Origin: Vibrio fortis
Lineage (GTDB): Bacteria > Pseudomonadota > Gammaproteobacteria > Enterobacterales > Vibrionaceae
Reading direction: 5' to 3'
Assembly (NCBI RefSeq): GCF_000695685.1
Contig: NZ_JFFR01000033.1
Coordinates: 124,001 to 188,000 of the forward strand
Length of the DNA stretch: 64,000 nucleotides
Of this stretch, positions 1 to 7,995 are shown one piece after another (position 1 is the stretch's first letter; the number at the start of each line of letters is the position of its first letter). Position numbers and translations under genes: made by a program. The notes beneath the pieces are model-generated. The model was not told the origin of the DNA. It ran no database searches and was given only the letters and a program-made list of their open reading frames with translations.

Positions 1-508
1 CAAAGTCTTGCCTCGCTATCCACACCCCAACATCATTGGCGAGCCAATAGCCCTCTTCGCTATCAGGTGCACGCGTAACAATCGCTGCGTCGAGTCGTCC
101 ATCATCGAGCCACTCACGTAGCGTTATGCTTGGTTGGCTGAATACCTGAATCGAACAGGTGGGTTCAGCTTCCATCAACACCTCAATAAACTTAGGCAGC
201 AAGGTGTCGTTGTAGTCTTCAGGGCAACCCAATCGCAGCGGCTGCTTGTTCTCGTAACATTTGACCTGTTTCAGCGCCGTATTATGTAACGCCACGAGTT
301 GTTCCGCATGAGAACGCAGTGCTAAACCAGCTTCGGTTAGCACAAGGTTGCGCCCCTCTTTTTGGAACAAGGTGACGTTAAGCTCTTCTTCTAACTTGCG
401 CATCTGAGCGCTAAATGCAGACTGGGTGCGGTTTATCTGTTTGGCAGCTCGGGTGAAACTGCTGGTTTCGACAAAGGCGAGAAAGCCCCTTAGCGCATCA
501 ATATCCAT
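1..508 (-). CDS. LysR-family transcriptional regulator, 3' end outside the window
   Basis: The reverse strand reads from an ATG at 508 without a stop to the window edge, giving about 169 residues. The protein opens MDIDALRGFLAFVE, followed by a winged helix-turn-helix containing FTRAAKQINRTQSAFSAQM, as in LysR proteins. The residues after about 90 (RLGCPEDYNDTLLPKF) start the periplasmic-binding-protein-like effector domain. The missing part should be the rest of that domain, since family members are about 300 residues. It is divergent from the GST gene at 635, with 126 bp between them, so it may control that gene; this is inference from position only. Confidence 0.9.
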   Translation of the reverse strand, partial: MDIDALRGFLAFVETSSFTRAAKQINRTQSAFSAQMRKLEEELNVTLFQKEGRNLVLTEAGLALRSHAEQLVALHNTALKQVKCYENKQPLRLGCPEDYNDTLLPKFIEVLMEAEPTCSIQVFSQPSITLREWLDDGRLDAAIVTRAPDSEEGYWLANDVGVWIARQDF

Positions 509-634
509 ATCGATTTGGTACCCATCGTTTTTATTAATGTATTACATCAAAATTATCCGTTAGTGGCGCGCAATACAATCTCTTAAGCTAAAACCTATTC
601 CATTAGACGATAAATTTAACGCAAGGAAGCCTTT

Positions 635-1282
635 ATGAAACTCTTCATCGCTAATCAAAACTACTCTAGCTGGTCACTTCGTGCTTGGTTGATTTTGGCT
701 CAGCACAACCTCGACGCCGAGATCACCAAACTGACACTATTCACGCCAGAATTCTACAAGACACTATCAGAGGTCACTCCAACTGCAAAAGTACCTACAC
801 TGGTCGATGACAACATTACAGTGTGGGATTCGTTTGCCATCTTAGAATACATCAACGAAGCGCATCTCGATGGTGCAGCATGGCCGGAGTCTGCATCAGA
901 ACGTGCCCATGCCCGAGCTATATCCGCAGAGATGCACTCTGGCTTTTTTGCTCTAAGAGAAGAGCTACCGATGAACTGCCGAGCGCGTAGAAAAGTGGGG
1001 TTAAGCGAGGCAGCGAAGAAAGATATTGAGAGAGTGGATACCCTGTGGTCCGAGCAAGGTGAAAAGTTCCCTGATGGTTGGCTGTTCGGCGAGTGGTCTA
1101 TTGCGGATGCCATGTACGCGCCTCTAGCTCTAAGGTTCAGAACTTATGGTATTGAACTTTCAGAAGCTGCGACTCGCTACCAAGAGCGTGTACTTAATAG
1201 CCCTGCCATTGTTAGATGGCTAGAAGAAGCAAGTTTAGAGACAGATATTGTCGAAGAGGATGAAGCAGGAGAGCCAGTTTAG
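635..1282 (+). CDS. Glutathione S-transferase family protein
   Basis: A 215-residue cytosolic protein of normal GST length. Residues 1-80 form the thioredoxin-like domain: MKLFIANQNYSSWSLRAW carries the SSxS active-site region, KVPTL the cis-proline that contacts glutathione, and DSFAI the conserved Glu/Asp-Ser pair region. The remainder is the all-helical C-terminal domain. AAGGA stands about 10 bases before the ATG, supporting the start. The natural substrate cannot be read from sequence; detoxification by glutathione conjugation or a glutathione-dependent isomerase role are both possible. It is followed by a strong terminator and is probably monocistronic, divergent from the LysR gene. Confidence 0.88.
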   Translation: MKLFIANQNYSSWSLRAWLILAQHNLDAEITKLTLFTPEFYKTLSEVTPTAKVPTLVDDNITVWDSFAILEYINEAHLDGAAWPESASERAHARAISAEMHSGFFALREELPMNCRARRKVGLSEAAKKDIERVDTLWSEQGEKFPDGWLFGEWSIADAMYAPLALRFRTYGIELSEAATRYQERVLNSPAIVRWLEEASLETDIVEEDEAGEPV

Positions 1283-1302
1283 AGCTTGAAAAAATAGAAT
1301 TT

Positions 1303-1335
1303 AATGAGGCTCGGTATGAGCCTCATTGGTTTTGG
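1303..1335 (+). terminator. Rho-independent terminator after the GST gene
   Basis: A perfect 10-bp stem (AATGAGGCTC, 1303-1312, with GAGCCTCATT, 1318-1327) with a 5-base loop is followed by GGTTTTGG. On the opposite strand the stem is followed by an even more T-rich stretch, so it may also end trpS transcription. Confidence 0.8.
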
Positions 1336-1392
1336 TCGTAACTCGCCAGCGCAGCAGGTTTTCAATGTTGTATCTGGATACCTTTGAGACTT

Positions 1393-2415
1393 TCAGAAGA
1401 TATTGAGCCCGAATACATCCTTCACATCGAACAGAACTTTGGCTGTTTTCTCCCTCGAGCGCTGACTGCCGATAGATAAGATTTCCAACAACTGAGCCTT
1501 GTCATTAAGGTATTCAGACCTACGTGCTCTGATTGGGCGAAGCATCTCTTGTAGACACTCTTCCAAGACTTTCTTGGTCGTGCCATCACCTAGCCCGCCA
1601 CGTCGATAATGCTCTTTAAGCTGCTCTACGTCATTCTTATCTGGGTGGAACGCGTCAAGATACGTGAACACCACATTTCCTTCTACGGTACCTGGATCTT
1701 CCACTCTTAGGTGATTAGGGTCGGTGTACATTGATTTCACTGCTGTAGAGATCTCTTTCTCACTTGCGCCTAAATTGATGGCATTGCCCATCGACTTCGA
1801 CATCTTGTTTTTACCGTCAGTACTGGGGAGACGCGGAGCATTACTCAGCAGAGGTCGACATTCATTCAAAATGGTACGCCCTGCTAAACCGTTTACCTTT
1901 CTCACGATCTCATTGGTTTGTTCTAACATCGGCAGTTGGTCGTCTCCTACAGGGACTAATGTGGCGTTGAAACCTGTAATGTCGGCCGCTTGAGAGATGG
2001 GGTAAGTTAAGAAACCTGCCGGAATAGATCGCTCAAAGCCCTTGTTTTGAATCTCACTTTTCACTGTAGGATTGCGTTCTAATCGACTGATAGAGACAAG
2101 ATTGCTGTAGTACATGGTCAGCTCTGCAAGCGCAGGAACTTGTGATTGAAGACAGATGGTAGTTTGCGAAGGGTTAATGCCAACAGCTAGATAATCAGCC
2201 ACCACGTTTAGAATGTTGGAAGAGACTTTACTTGGGTTATGCGCGTTATCCGTTAAGCCTTGCATGTCCGCGACCAGAATCGCCTGCTCATGCTGTGATT
2301 GCAAAGCCACACGCTGCTTGAGTGAACCCACATAGTGGCCTAAGTGCAGAGGGCCTGTGGCTCTGTCGCCGGTAAGGATAATTTCTTTTGTATCAGTGTT
2401 TTGATTGGTTTTCAT
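1393..2415 (-). CDS. trpS: Tryptophanyl-tRNA synthetase, probably a second copy
   Basis: A 340-residue class I aminoacyl-tRNA synthetase that charges tRNA-Trp in the cytoplasm. The HIGH-type signature is seen as GPLHLGHYVGSL near residue 20-30 and the KMSKS loop as KNKMSKSMGNAI near 200. Length matches bacterial TrpRS. AGGAGA lies 9 bases before the ATG but sits inside a hairpin. The gene stands alone behind a leader with two adjacent Trp codons, whereas the primary Vibrio trpS usually lies with other housekeeping genes; I therefore infer an inducible, possibly inhibitor-resistant, second synthetase. That it is a second copy cannot be shown within this window. Confidence 0.93.
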   Translation of the reverse strand: MKTNQNTDTKEIILTGDRATGPLHLGHYVGSLKQRVALQSQHEQAILVADMQGLTDNAHNPSKVSSNILNVVADYLAVGINPSQTTICLQSQVPALAELTMYYSNLVSISRLERNPTVKSEIQNKGFERSIPAGFLTYPISQAADITGFNATLVPVGDDQLPMLEQTNEIVRKVNGLAGRTILNECRPLLSNAPRLPSTDGKNKMSKSMGNAINLGASEKEISTAVKSMYTDPNHLRVEDPGTVEGNVVFTYLDAFHPDKNDVEQLKEHYRRGGLGDGTTKKVLEECLQEMLRPIRARRSEYLNDKAQLLEILSIGSQRSREKTAKVLFDVKDVFGLNIF

Positions 2416-2419
2416 AATA

Positions 2420-2456
2420 GTATCTCCTAGTAAAAATAAACAGCTACTGGAGATAC
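2420..2456 (-). promoter_or_regulatory. Hairpin that sequesters the trpS ribosome binding site
   Basis: On the reverse strand GTATCTCC (2456-2449) and GGAGATAC (2427-2420) are perfect 8-base complements separated by 21 bases. The second arm contains the Shine-Dalgarno GGAG of trpS, whose ATG is at 2415-2413. If formed, this stem would block initiation. It follows the leader peptide and its alternative hairpins. Confidence 0.6.
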
Positions 2457-2467
2457 AAAAAGAGATG

Positions 2468-2508
2468 ACATTCTTAGCTACCTACCAGCAGCTTAAGAAT
2501 GTAAGAAT
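2468..2508 (-). promoter_or_regulatory. Attenuator-like alternative hairpin of the trpS leader
   Basis: The reverse strand carries two copies of ATTCTTA (at 2508-2502 and 2500-2494), each able to pair with TAAGAAT (2476-2470). The longer pairing, ACATTCTT with AAGAATGT extended by AGCT/AGCT with a one-base bulge, gives a strong stem. It is followed by CATCTCTTTTTG, a T-run offset by six bases. Competing pairings just downstream of a Trp-rich leader peptide are what ribosome-mediated attenuation needs. The structure was paired by eye and not folded. Confidence 0.55.
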
Positions 2509-2519
2509 CCCGCGCCGCT

Positions 2520-2573
2520 CTAATTAGAGCGCCACCAGATAATGAATGATGAAGGTGTAGGATTCGTTTGCAT
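2520..2573 (-). CDS. Trp-rich leader peptide of trpS (17 aa)
   Basis: ATG at 2573 opens a 17-codon frame, MQTNPTPSSFIIWWRSN, ending in TAG at 2522-2520. Two adjacent TGG codons (2537-2532) lie close to the stop. The codon just upstream in frame is TGA, so this ATG is the only start. The stop lies inside the palindrome CGCTCTAATTAGAGCG. Tandem Trp codons in a very short frame before a tryptophan-related gene are the hallmark of trp attenuators. No strong ribosome binding site is visible, which is the main weakness. Confidence 0.6.
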   Translation of the reverse strand: MQTNPTPSSFIIWWRSN

Positions 2574-2623
2574 TCATTCAATCTAACAACAACATCTTAT
2601 AAATTCAACCATCAAACAGATAC

Positions 2624-2653
2624 AAAAACAGCGCCTTAATCAGCGCTGTTTTT
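2624..2653 (-). terminator. Terminator after dcuB
   Basis: AAAAACAGCGC (2624-2634) pairs with GCGCTGTTTTT (2643-2653) around an 8-base loop. It lies 25 bp past the dcuB stop on the reverse strand and ends in a T-run there, separating dcuB from the trpS leader. Confidence 0.85.
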
Positions 2654-2677
2654 CTTGTTAACTCATTGATATTTATA

Positions 2678-4006
2678 TCAGCCGATGAACACCTTAGCTA
2701 ACACGTAGCCTAAGCAACACGCACCGACTACGCCAATCAAACCAACCGACATGAATGAGTGGTTGAAGTACCACTTACCAATCTTGGTGGTACCAGAAAC
2801 ATCGAAGTTCACCGTTGCGATGTCAGATGGGTAGTTCGGGATGAAGAAGTAACCGTAAACCGCAGGCATCAAGCCGATAAGTAGTGCTGGGTCTAACCCT
2901 AGGCCAAGGCCAACAGGGAGCATCATACGGGCAGTAGCTGCTTGCGAGTTCACCACAACCGATACGATGAATAGCGCCAGTGCAAACGTCCATGGGTAGT
3001 TAGTTACCATTTCAACGATGCCCGACTTGAACTGAGGCATGGCGTATTGGAAGTAAGTATCTGACATCCAAGCGATACCAAAGATAGCGATCGCCGCAAC
3101 CATGCCTGATTTGAATACCACACCATTTGGCACGTCACGTGGGTCAGTTTTGGTCGCCAGCAAGATGACACCGCCGAAGCAGAGCATCATCATTTGGATG
3201 ATCACCGACATCTTGATTGGCTTTTCACCGTCTACAATGGTTCTGATCTCAGGCACCATCGCCACAATAACGATCACCACAATAGAAAGCAGGAAGATCA
3301 ATACCGCGTTGCGAGCCGACGTTGGTAGCACCTCATCTAAAGAAGTCGCAGTGGTGCTTTCAATGCGCTTTTTCCACTCTGGATCTTTTAGACGTGCTTG
3401 GTAATCAGGGTCATCATTTAGCTCTTTACCACGTTTCAAGCTATAGAGAGACAACAACAGCGTACCAAACAGCGTGGCAGGTACAGTTACAAGCAAGATA
3501 GACAATAAGGTAATCGAGTGTTGAATATCAGACAGCTGCGCTAAGTAGTAAACCACGGCCGCTGAGATTGGAGATGCGGTAATCGCCAATTGTGAAGCTA
3601 CAGACGCTGCTGCCATTGGACGTTCTGGACGGATGCCATTTTTAAGCGCCACATCACCGATGATAGGCATAATTGAATAAACCGCGTGGCCAGTACCCAA
3701 TAGAAATGTCATCGAGTAAGTCACAAACGGCGCTATCAAAGTCACGCGTTTCGGATTCTTTCTTAGCACTCTCTCTGCCACTTGCAGCATGTATTTCAAA
3801 CCACCAGCGGCTTCTAAGATGGAAGCACAGGTCACAACCGCAAGAATAATCAGCATTACAGTGACTGGTGGAGAGGTTGGCGGCATCTTAAAAATGAAGA
3901 CTTCAATCACCAAGCCAATACCAGAAACAACACCTAAACCAATACCGCCATATCGAGAACCGATATAGAGGACAACTAGCAAAAATAGAAACTCAAAATA
4001 CAACAT
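2678..4006 (-). CDS. dcuB: Anaerobic C4-dicarboxylate transporter, DcuB type
   Basis: A 442-residue inner-membrane carrier, close to E. coli DcuB (446 aa), that exchanges fumarate, malate or aspartate for succinate during fumarate respiration. Recognisable stretches shared with DcuB are GTGHAVYSIMPIIGDVA, NGIRPERPMAAASV, ASPISAAVV, VNSQAATARMMLPVGLGLG and SGTTKIGKW; hydrophobic segments run the whole length. The N terminus MLYFEFLFLLVVLYIGSR fits the family and AGGTAGGG precedes the ATG. I favour DcuB over DcuA because of the PERPMAA and GTGHxVY stretches. No fumarate reductase or DcuSR pair is nearby. Confidence 0.9.
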   Translation of the reverse strand: MLYFEFLFLLVVLYIGSRYGGIGLGVVSGIGLVIEVFIFKMPPTSPPVTVMLIILAVVTCASILEAAGGLKYMLQVAERVLRKNPKRVTLIAPFVTYSMTFLLGTGHAVYSIMPIIGDVALKNGIRPERPMAAASVASQLAITASPISAAVVYYLAQLSDIQHSITLLSILLVTVPATLFGTLLLSLYSLKRGKELNDDPDYQARLKDPEWKKRIESTTATSLDEVLPTSARNAVLIFLLSIVVIVIVAMVPEIRTIVDGEKPIKMSVIIQMMMLCFGGVILLATKTDPRDVPNGVVFKSGMVAAIAIFGIAWMSDTYFQYAMPQFKSGIVEMVTNYPWTFALALFIVSVVVNSQAATARMMLPVGLGLGLDPALLIGLMPAVYGYFFIPNYPSDIATVNFDVSGTTKIGKWYFNHSFMSVGLIGVVGACCLGYVLAKVFIG

Positions 4007-4430
4007 AAGCTACCCTACCTAAAACATGGAATAGGGATATTTTCTCTGTATGTTCAATGATTTACTTATTACTAGGTCACACTCTGATTGACCATTCTAA
4101 CGGATTGTTTTTTATCAGATTATGGTCACGATAACAGGACTATAAGTATCTAGATTGTGATCATTTCTCTTCATCACAAGGTCGATTTGTTATGCACGCT
4201 GATGTTGATTGTTTCTTTTAGAACCCGGGAATCTATAAAATTCACCCATCAGATCCAATCGTTATTAAAGCAATGATATGCATATGAGCTTTCTGGGTAA
4301 TTAAGGGTACATTTAAGCCCGAGTTGTCATAGTTTGGAACGTTTATTCACAGAGCTTTAACTCGCCTAAGTTATTGGGGTATGTCAAAATAGCCGCCCTC
4401 AGCAAAGACGATGGTACAAGAACCGCAACT
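4007..4430. promoter_or_regulatory. Intergenic region between dcuB and the HAD gene
   Basis: This 424-bp divergent spacer should hold promoters for both genes. The clearest element is a dyad, TTGTGAT (4155-4161) and ATCACAA (4173-4179), with an 11-base spacer. Its TGTGA/TCACA half-sites are 13 bases apart, not the 6 required by CRP, so I do not call a CRP site. I found no FNR-type TTGAT-N4-ATCAA by eye. Confidence 0.4.
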
Positions 4431-5090
4431 ATGAAATTCCAAGCAGCAATTTTTGATATGGATGGCCTACTTCTCGATACCGAGCGCCTGTGTATGCAGA
4501 TATTCGAAGAAGCCTGCCAAGCACAAGGGGTCCCTTTTCTAAAAGATGTTTACCTCGGCATCATCGGCTGCAATGCTAAAACCATCGAGCAAATCTTTCG
4601 TAACGGTTACGGTGAAGACCTCGACTACCCAGCCCTCAACAATGAGTGGCGCACTCGCTACAGCGCGATCGTGAAAAACCAGGCGATTCCAGTGAAAGAG
4701 GGCGTGATTGAACTCTTAGAGTGGTTAAAGTCAAACAACATTCCAGCTGCAGTTGCGACTTCGACTCAACTGGATATCGCCAAAAAGAAACTTGAGTTAG
4801 CAGGGTTAGATTCTTACTTCACTTCTCTAAGCACTGGCTGTGAGGTAACGAATGGCAAGCCTCACCCAGAGATCTACCTATTAGCGGCAGAACGTCTTGG
4901 CGTTGCTCCGGAATCATGTCTGGCATTTGAAGATTCCAACAACGGCATCCGCGCTTCTATGGCAGCAAATATGATCAGCTTCCAGATCCCGGATTTGGTC
5001 GAACCGTGTGAAGAAGTAAAAGCACTCGGCCACACCATTAGTCCATCACTACATGATGTGCTGACTCAACTGCAAGAACAAGCAGCCTAG
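4431..5090 (+). CDS. HAD-superfamily phosphatase or phosphomutase (subfamily IA)
   Basis: A 219-residue cytosolic protein starting MKFQAAIFDMDGLLLD. The DxD nucleophile motif is FDMDG (D9, D11), motif II lies in VATST, motif III is the Lys of NGKPHPEIY, and motif IV is FEDSNNG. The helical cap inserted after motif I places it with beta-phosphoglucomutase-like and small sugar-phosphate phosphatases. I chose the ATG at 4431 rather than the upstream in-frame TTG at 4374 because family members begin just before the DxD strand; the ribosome site is weak either way. Substrate unknown. Confidence 0.87.
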   Translation: MKFQAAIFDMDGLLLDTERLCMQIFEEACQAQGVPFLKDVYLGIIGCNAKTIEQIFRNGYGEDLDYPALNNEWRTRYSAIVKNQAIPVKEGVIELLEWLKSNNIPAAVATSTQLDIAKKKLELAGLDSYFTSLSTGCEVTNGKPHPEIYLLAAERLGVAPESCLAFEDSNNGIRASMAANMISFQIPDLVEPCEEVKALGHTISPSLHDVLTQLQEQAA

Positions 5091-5114
5091 AAGCCTTCAA
5101 CCAAACATACTTTG

Positions 5115-5141
5115 AAGCCGACCTTTGAGTCGGCTTTGTTG
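5115..5141 (+). terminator. Terminator after the HAD gene
   Basis: AAGCCGAC (5115-5122) pairs with GTCGGCTT (5129-5136) around a 6-base loop, followed by TGTTG. The T-run is short but the stem is GC-rich. Confidence 0.7.
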
Positions 5142-5239
5142 TATCTGGTGTTTCAGAAGCCGATCTCGATAAATTCAAGCCCCAGAAACTAGAGCTTCAG
5201 TACAAAGCCCATAAGATTGCCTGTAAAACAGAGTCAGAA

Positions 5240-5911
5240 ATGATTAGCATGACAACTCAATACCAATCAGAAAAAGAACCGAACGTGCTCGAACAGTTTG
5301 AAGATCAGATGCTTAACTTTGCAAAGCAAGAGATGACCCAAGATGCAGCTCATGACATCAGCCACATCAAGCGTGTCGTCAAAACCGCAAAATCCTTGTG
5401 TGCGCAAGAACAAGCAGAGCTTGAAGTTGTATTACCTGCAGCCTACCTGCATGACTGTTTCACCTTTCCTAAGAATCACCCCGAGCGAGCGACAAGTTCA
5501 AAAGTCGCGGCCGACAAAGCGATCGCATTTCTCAAGTCAATTGACTACCCCGCTCATCATTTAGATGCGATTCACCATGCAATTGTTACCCATAGTTATA
5601 GCGCGAATATCACGCCAGAAACCGTTGAAGCGCAGATCGTTCAAGATGCCGACCGTCTAGATTCCCTCGGCGCGATTGGTATTGCTCGCTGCTTGTTTGT
5701 CGGTCAGAGCTTTGATGCTGAGCTCTATAACCATGAAGATCCATTCGCTGAAGAGCGTGACTTAGATGATAAACACTTCAGCGTTGACCACTTCTATGTG
5801 AAGCTGTTCAAGCTCGCACAGACCATGAATACCGAATCGGCCAAACAAGAAGCTGAACGTCGCACCAACTATATGCGAGGATTCCTCGATCAATTGGCGA
5901 GTGAGGTGTAG
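5240..5911 (+). CDS. HD-domain phosphohydrolase, YedJ-like
   Basis: A 223-residue cytosolic protein. Metal ligands of the HD fold are visible in order: the His of DISHIKRV (H42), the His-Asp pair of YLHDCF (H71-D72) and the Asp of QDADRLDSLGAIG (near 136-138), with HHAIVTHSYS between. This arrangement matches the small YedJ/YpgQ hydrolases, some of which act on nucleotides, but the substrate is not predictable here. Two close starts (5240 and 5249) are possible; neither has a strong ribosome site. It is followed 65 bp later by a glycosylase in the same direction. Confidence 0.85.
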   Translation: MISMTTQYQSEKEPNVLEQFEDQMLNFAKQEMTQDAAHDISHIKRVVKTAKSLCAQEQAELEVVLPAAYLHDCFTFPKNHPERATSSKVAADKAIAFLKSIDYPAHHLDAIHHAIVTHSYSANITPETVEAQIVQDADRLDSLGAIGIARCLFVGQSFDAELYNHEDPFAEERDLDDKHFSVDHFYVKLFKLAQTMNTESAKQEAERRTNYMRGFLDQLASEV

Positions 5912-5976
5912 CACCCCTTTTCATCTGTAGATTCGTCCCCATATCATTAAAAACTCGAAGTAATTTGGAATCCGTC

Positions 5977-6663
5977 ATGACCCAAGAAAAGTTTGAAACC
6001 ATTTATCAAAGAGCGGCTCACCGTAAGGGTGGCGAAGCTGAACTTGAGAAGATCGTTCGCAAACCACTGACCCACGATGAACTGATGCAGATCGGTGATG
6101 ATCGCTGGCTCGCGGCCTTTACAGAAAAAGTGTTTCAGTGTGGTATTTCTTGGAGTGTGGTGAGGAAGAAGTGGCCTCAATTCGAAGAGGTATTCTTTGA
6201 GTTCGATGTTGAGAAGATACTGATGCTACCCAATGAGATGTGGGAGCAAAAAGCACAAGACCCACGCATTATTCGCCACCTTACCAAAGTCATGACGATC
6301 CCTGCGAATGCGATGATGATCCGCAACGCTCAGCTTGAATACGGCAGCTTCGCTCAAATGGTTGCAGAGTGGCCATCAGAGCGCATTACCGAACTTTGGG
6401 ATCACCTGAAAAAGCACGGTAAACGACTCGGTGGTAACACTGGTGCCTACACCCTACGTCAAATGGGCAAAGATACGTTCATTCTATCGACAGATGTTGA
6501 AGCACACCTGCGCACAACTGGCGTTATCGACAGCGGACGCAACACCAAACGCGCTCAACAAGCCGCAAGCAACGCGTTTAACGAGTGGCAACAACAATCA
6601 GGAAGAAGCTTGAGTGAGATAAGCCAGATTGTTGCCTACAGTGGCGGAGATAACCGCGTTTAA
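5977..6663 (+). CDS. Tag-like DNA-3-methyladenine glycosylase I
   Basis: A 228-residue protein of the HhH-GPD/Tag family that would excise alkylated adenine from DNA. FQCGISWSVVRKKWPQFEEVF aligns with the Tag core GLSWITVLKKRxxYRxxF, and IRNAQLEYGSF with the following helix. Unlike E. coli Tag it begins with MTQEKFETIYQRA and lacks the N-terminal Cys-Gly-Trp, so the Tag zinc-binding Cys/His set is not recognisable. Either a zinc-less subfamily or a changed substrate is possible. I prefer ATG 5977 to TTG 5965, as GGAAT is suitably placed. Possibly cotranscribed with the HD gene. Confidence 0.78.
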   Translation: MTQEKFETIYQRAAHRKGGEAELEKIVRKPLTHDELMQIGDDRWLAAFTEKVFQCGISWSVVRKKWPQFEEVFFEFDVEKILMLPNEMWEQKAQDPRIIRHLTKVMTIPANAMMIRNAQLEYGSFAQMVAEWPSERITELWDHLKKHGKRLGGNTGAYTLRQMGKDTFILSTDVEAHLRTTGVIDSGRNTKRAQQAASNAFNEWQQQSGRSLSEISQIVAYSGGDNRV

Positions 6664-6720
6664 CAGCACGGCTAACCTCTACTTCGACAAATCATATTGA
6701 TAAGATTTCATACTCGATGG

Positions 6721-6750
6721 CACAGTTTTTCAAGCAAGATGAAAACTGTG
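6721..6750 (+). terminator. Possible terminator after the glycosylase gene
   Basis: CACAGTTTT (6721-6729) is complementary to AAAACTGTG (6742-6750). The following bases TCTCAATTGTT are only moderately T-rich, so termination is plausible but not certain. Confidence 0.45.
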
Positions 6751-6820
6751 TCTCAATTGTTATCAGATATGCGCAAACTCTCTAACCTATTGGCCTCAGG
6801 CGGTAGCATTGTATGGATAA

Positions 6821-6830
6821 GTGTATACAA
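6821..6830. promoter_or_regulatory. GntR operator before the regulator gene (GTGTATACAA)
   Basis: One mismatch from the TTGTATACAA palindrome that recurs before the purine genes. It lies 67 bp before the GntR start codon and suggests autoregulation. A partial half-site, ATTGTATGG, is at 6809-6817. Confidence 0.65.
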
Positions 6831-6896
6831 TATAGATTAATACCAGTGCAATATGCTCAACAATCCCTACTCGACTAAACAAGGGCCTTTATCTCT

Positions 6897-7631
6897 ATGA
6901 CAGCTCTCAAAAACTCTGTCTCAAAAGGTGTAAAAACGAAAGTAACGGGTCAAACCCAAGATGACGTTGTTTACTGCCATATCTTCGACGCGATATTAGA
7001 ACAAAGGCTGCCACCAGCCACCAAACTGAGCGAAGAAGCATTAGCAGAAATCTTTGGTGTAAGCCGCACCATCATCCGCCGTGCCTTACTGCGTCTATCT
7101 TTAGAACAAGTGGTGGTTATTCGTCCAAACCGAGGCGCTGTGATTGCTGCACCAACGGTTGATGAAGCAAAACAGATTTTCAAAGCACGTGAAGTGATGG
7201 AATTGGCTATCACTGAACTTGCGGTTAAGAATGCCACCAAAGCTCAGATCGACGAATGCAGAAAATTGGTCGCGAAAGAGAACTGCGCCTTTGAACAGGG
7301 TGATTACGGTTCTGGCCTGCGACTGTCTGGTGAGTTCCATATCAAACTTGCTGAAATGGCAGAAAACGCACCGCTACTGGCTTTCCAACGTAGCTTAGTT
7401 TCACAAACCTCCCTGTTGATCGCCCAGTACGAAACAGGTACTCATTCAAACTGTTCTCAAGACGAACACGAGCAGTTACTTGATGCCATCGAATCCGGTG
7501 ATGAAGAGCAAGCGGTTGATTTAATGCGCGAACACTTGAGCCATATTCGCTCTAAGCTCAACCTAGACAGCAGCACCGCCTCTAGCGATCTTCATGTGGT
7601 TTTCTCTGATCTTCTCAAGAGTAAGTCCTAG
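6897..7631 (+). CDS. GntR/FCD-family regulator, probable controller of the purine and glyoxylate genes
   Basis: A 244-residue DNA-binding protein. Residues 25-85 form the GntR winged helix (KLSEEALAEIFGVSRTIIRRALLRL). Residues 95-220 form the FCD effector domain, with three histidines in the usual metal-site positions: EFHIKLAE (H148), DEHEQLLDAI (H191) and REHLSHI (H213). FadR/FCD regulators bind palindromes with TGT-N-N-ACA-type cores, and TTGTATACAA sites lie before this gene, xdhA, puuE/uraH and gcl/aceB. I infer that it represses or activates the whole pathway in response to a carboxylate such as allantoate or glyoxylate; effector and sign are unknown. A terminator separates it from xdhA. 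Confidence 0.9.
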   Translation: MTALKNSVSKGVKTKVTGQTQDDVVYCHIFDAILEQRLPPATKLSEEALAEIFGVSRTIIRRALLRLSLEQVVVIRPNRGAVIAAPTVDEAKQIFKAREVMELAITELAVKNATKAQIDECRKLVAKENCAFEQGDYGSGLRLSGEFHIKLAEMAENAPLLAFQRSLVSQTSLLIAQYETGTHSNCSQDEHEQLLDAIESGDEEQAVDLMREHLSHIRSKLNLDSSTASSDLHVVFSDLLKSKS

Positions 7632-7666
7632 TTCGAACGCTTGCTGAACAAGTTAAAATCCTCTTT

Positions 7667-7693
7667 AAAAGCGAGTTCTACACTCGCTTTTTT
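7667..7693 (+). terminator. Terminator after the GntR regulator gene
   Basis: AAAAGCGAGT (7667-7676) pairs with ACTCGCTTTT (7682-7691) around a 5-base loop and runs into T residues. Confidence 0.85.
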
Positions 7694-7823
7694 CATGCCT
7701 GAAACCAAAGGTCACGCTCTCTCACAACTCATTTTCTGTGCTTTTTGTTCGCTTTCCTATCGAATTTTGCCCCACAGCCACGATCGAATACTCACCAAAA
7801 CCCTCCAATTATCCAAACATTAT

Positions 7824-7833
7824 TTGTATACAT
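7824..7833. promoter_or_regulatory. GntR operator, upstream copy before xdhA (TTGTATACAT)
   Basis: Matches TTGTATACAA in 9 of 10 positions. It is 92 bp from the perfect copy at 7916, so two dimers could cooperate or loop. Confidence 0.6.
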
Positions 7834-7915
7834 AGAAGTAAATTTATTCACCTCATTAAATCCTCAATTTCCAAATTTACTCAATTAAAAACAACAAATT
7901 AAAATCAAAAAATTA

Positions 7916-7925
7916 TTGTATACAA
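7916..7925. promoter_or_regulatory. GntR operator, perfect copy before xdhA (TTGTATACAA)
   Basis: With flanking bases it is the 12-bp perfect palindrome ATTGTATACAAT (7915-7926), the same 12-mer found before puuE and gcl. Confidence 0.8.
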
Positions 7926-7967
7926 TCTTACCCAAAACCTATTTGTTGCATTTTTGTAAATAAATAG

Positions 7968-7983
7968 TTGACCACAGGGTCAG
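7968..7983. promoter_or_regulatory. RutR-like dyad 1 before xdhA
   Basis: TTGACCACAGGGTCAG agrees with the E. coli RutR box TTGACCA-NN-TGGTCAA at 12 of 14 defined positions and has a perfect TGACC/GGTCA core. A RutR-like TetR regulator is encoded at 32788-33396. Confidence 0.55.
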
Positions 7984-7995
7984 GATGGATAATTA

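Noticed and set aside
4155..4179. CRP-like TGTGA...TCACA between dcuB and the HAD gene
   Set aside because: The half-sites are 13 bases apart instead of 6, so it is only a generic dyad.
7641..7835. 64-codon ATG frame between gntR and xdhA
   Set aside because: It has no ribosome site, passes through the gntR terminator and ends within a TTGTATACAA-type operator.
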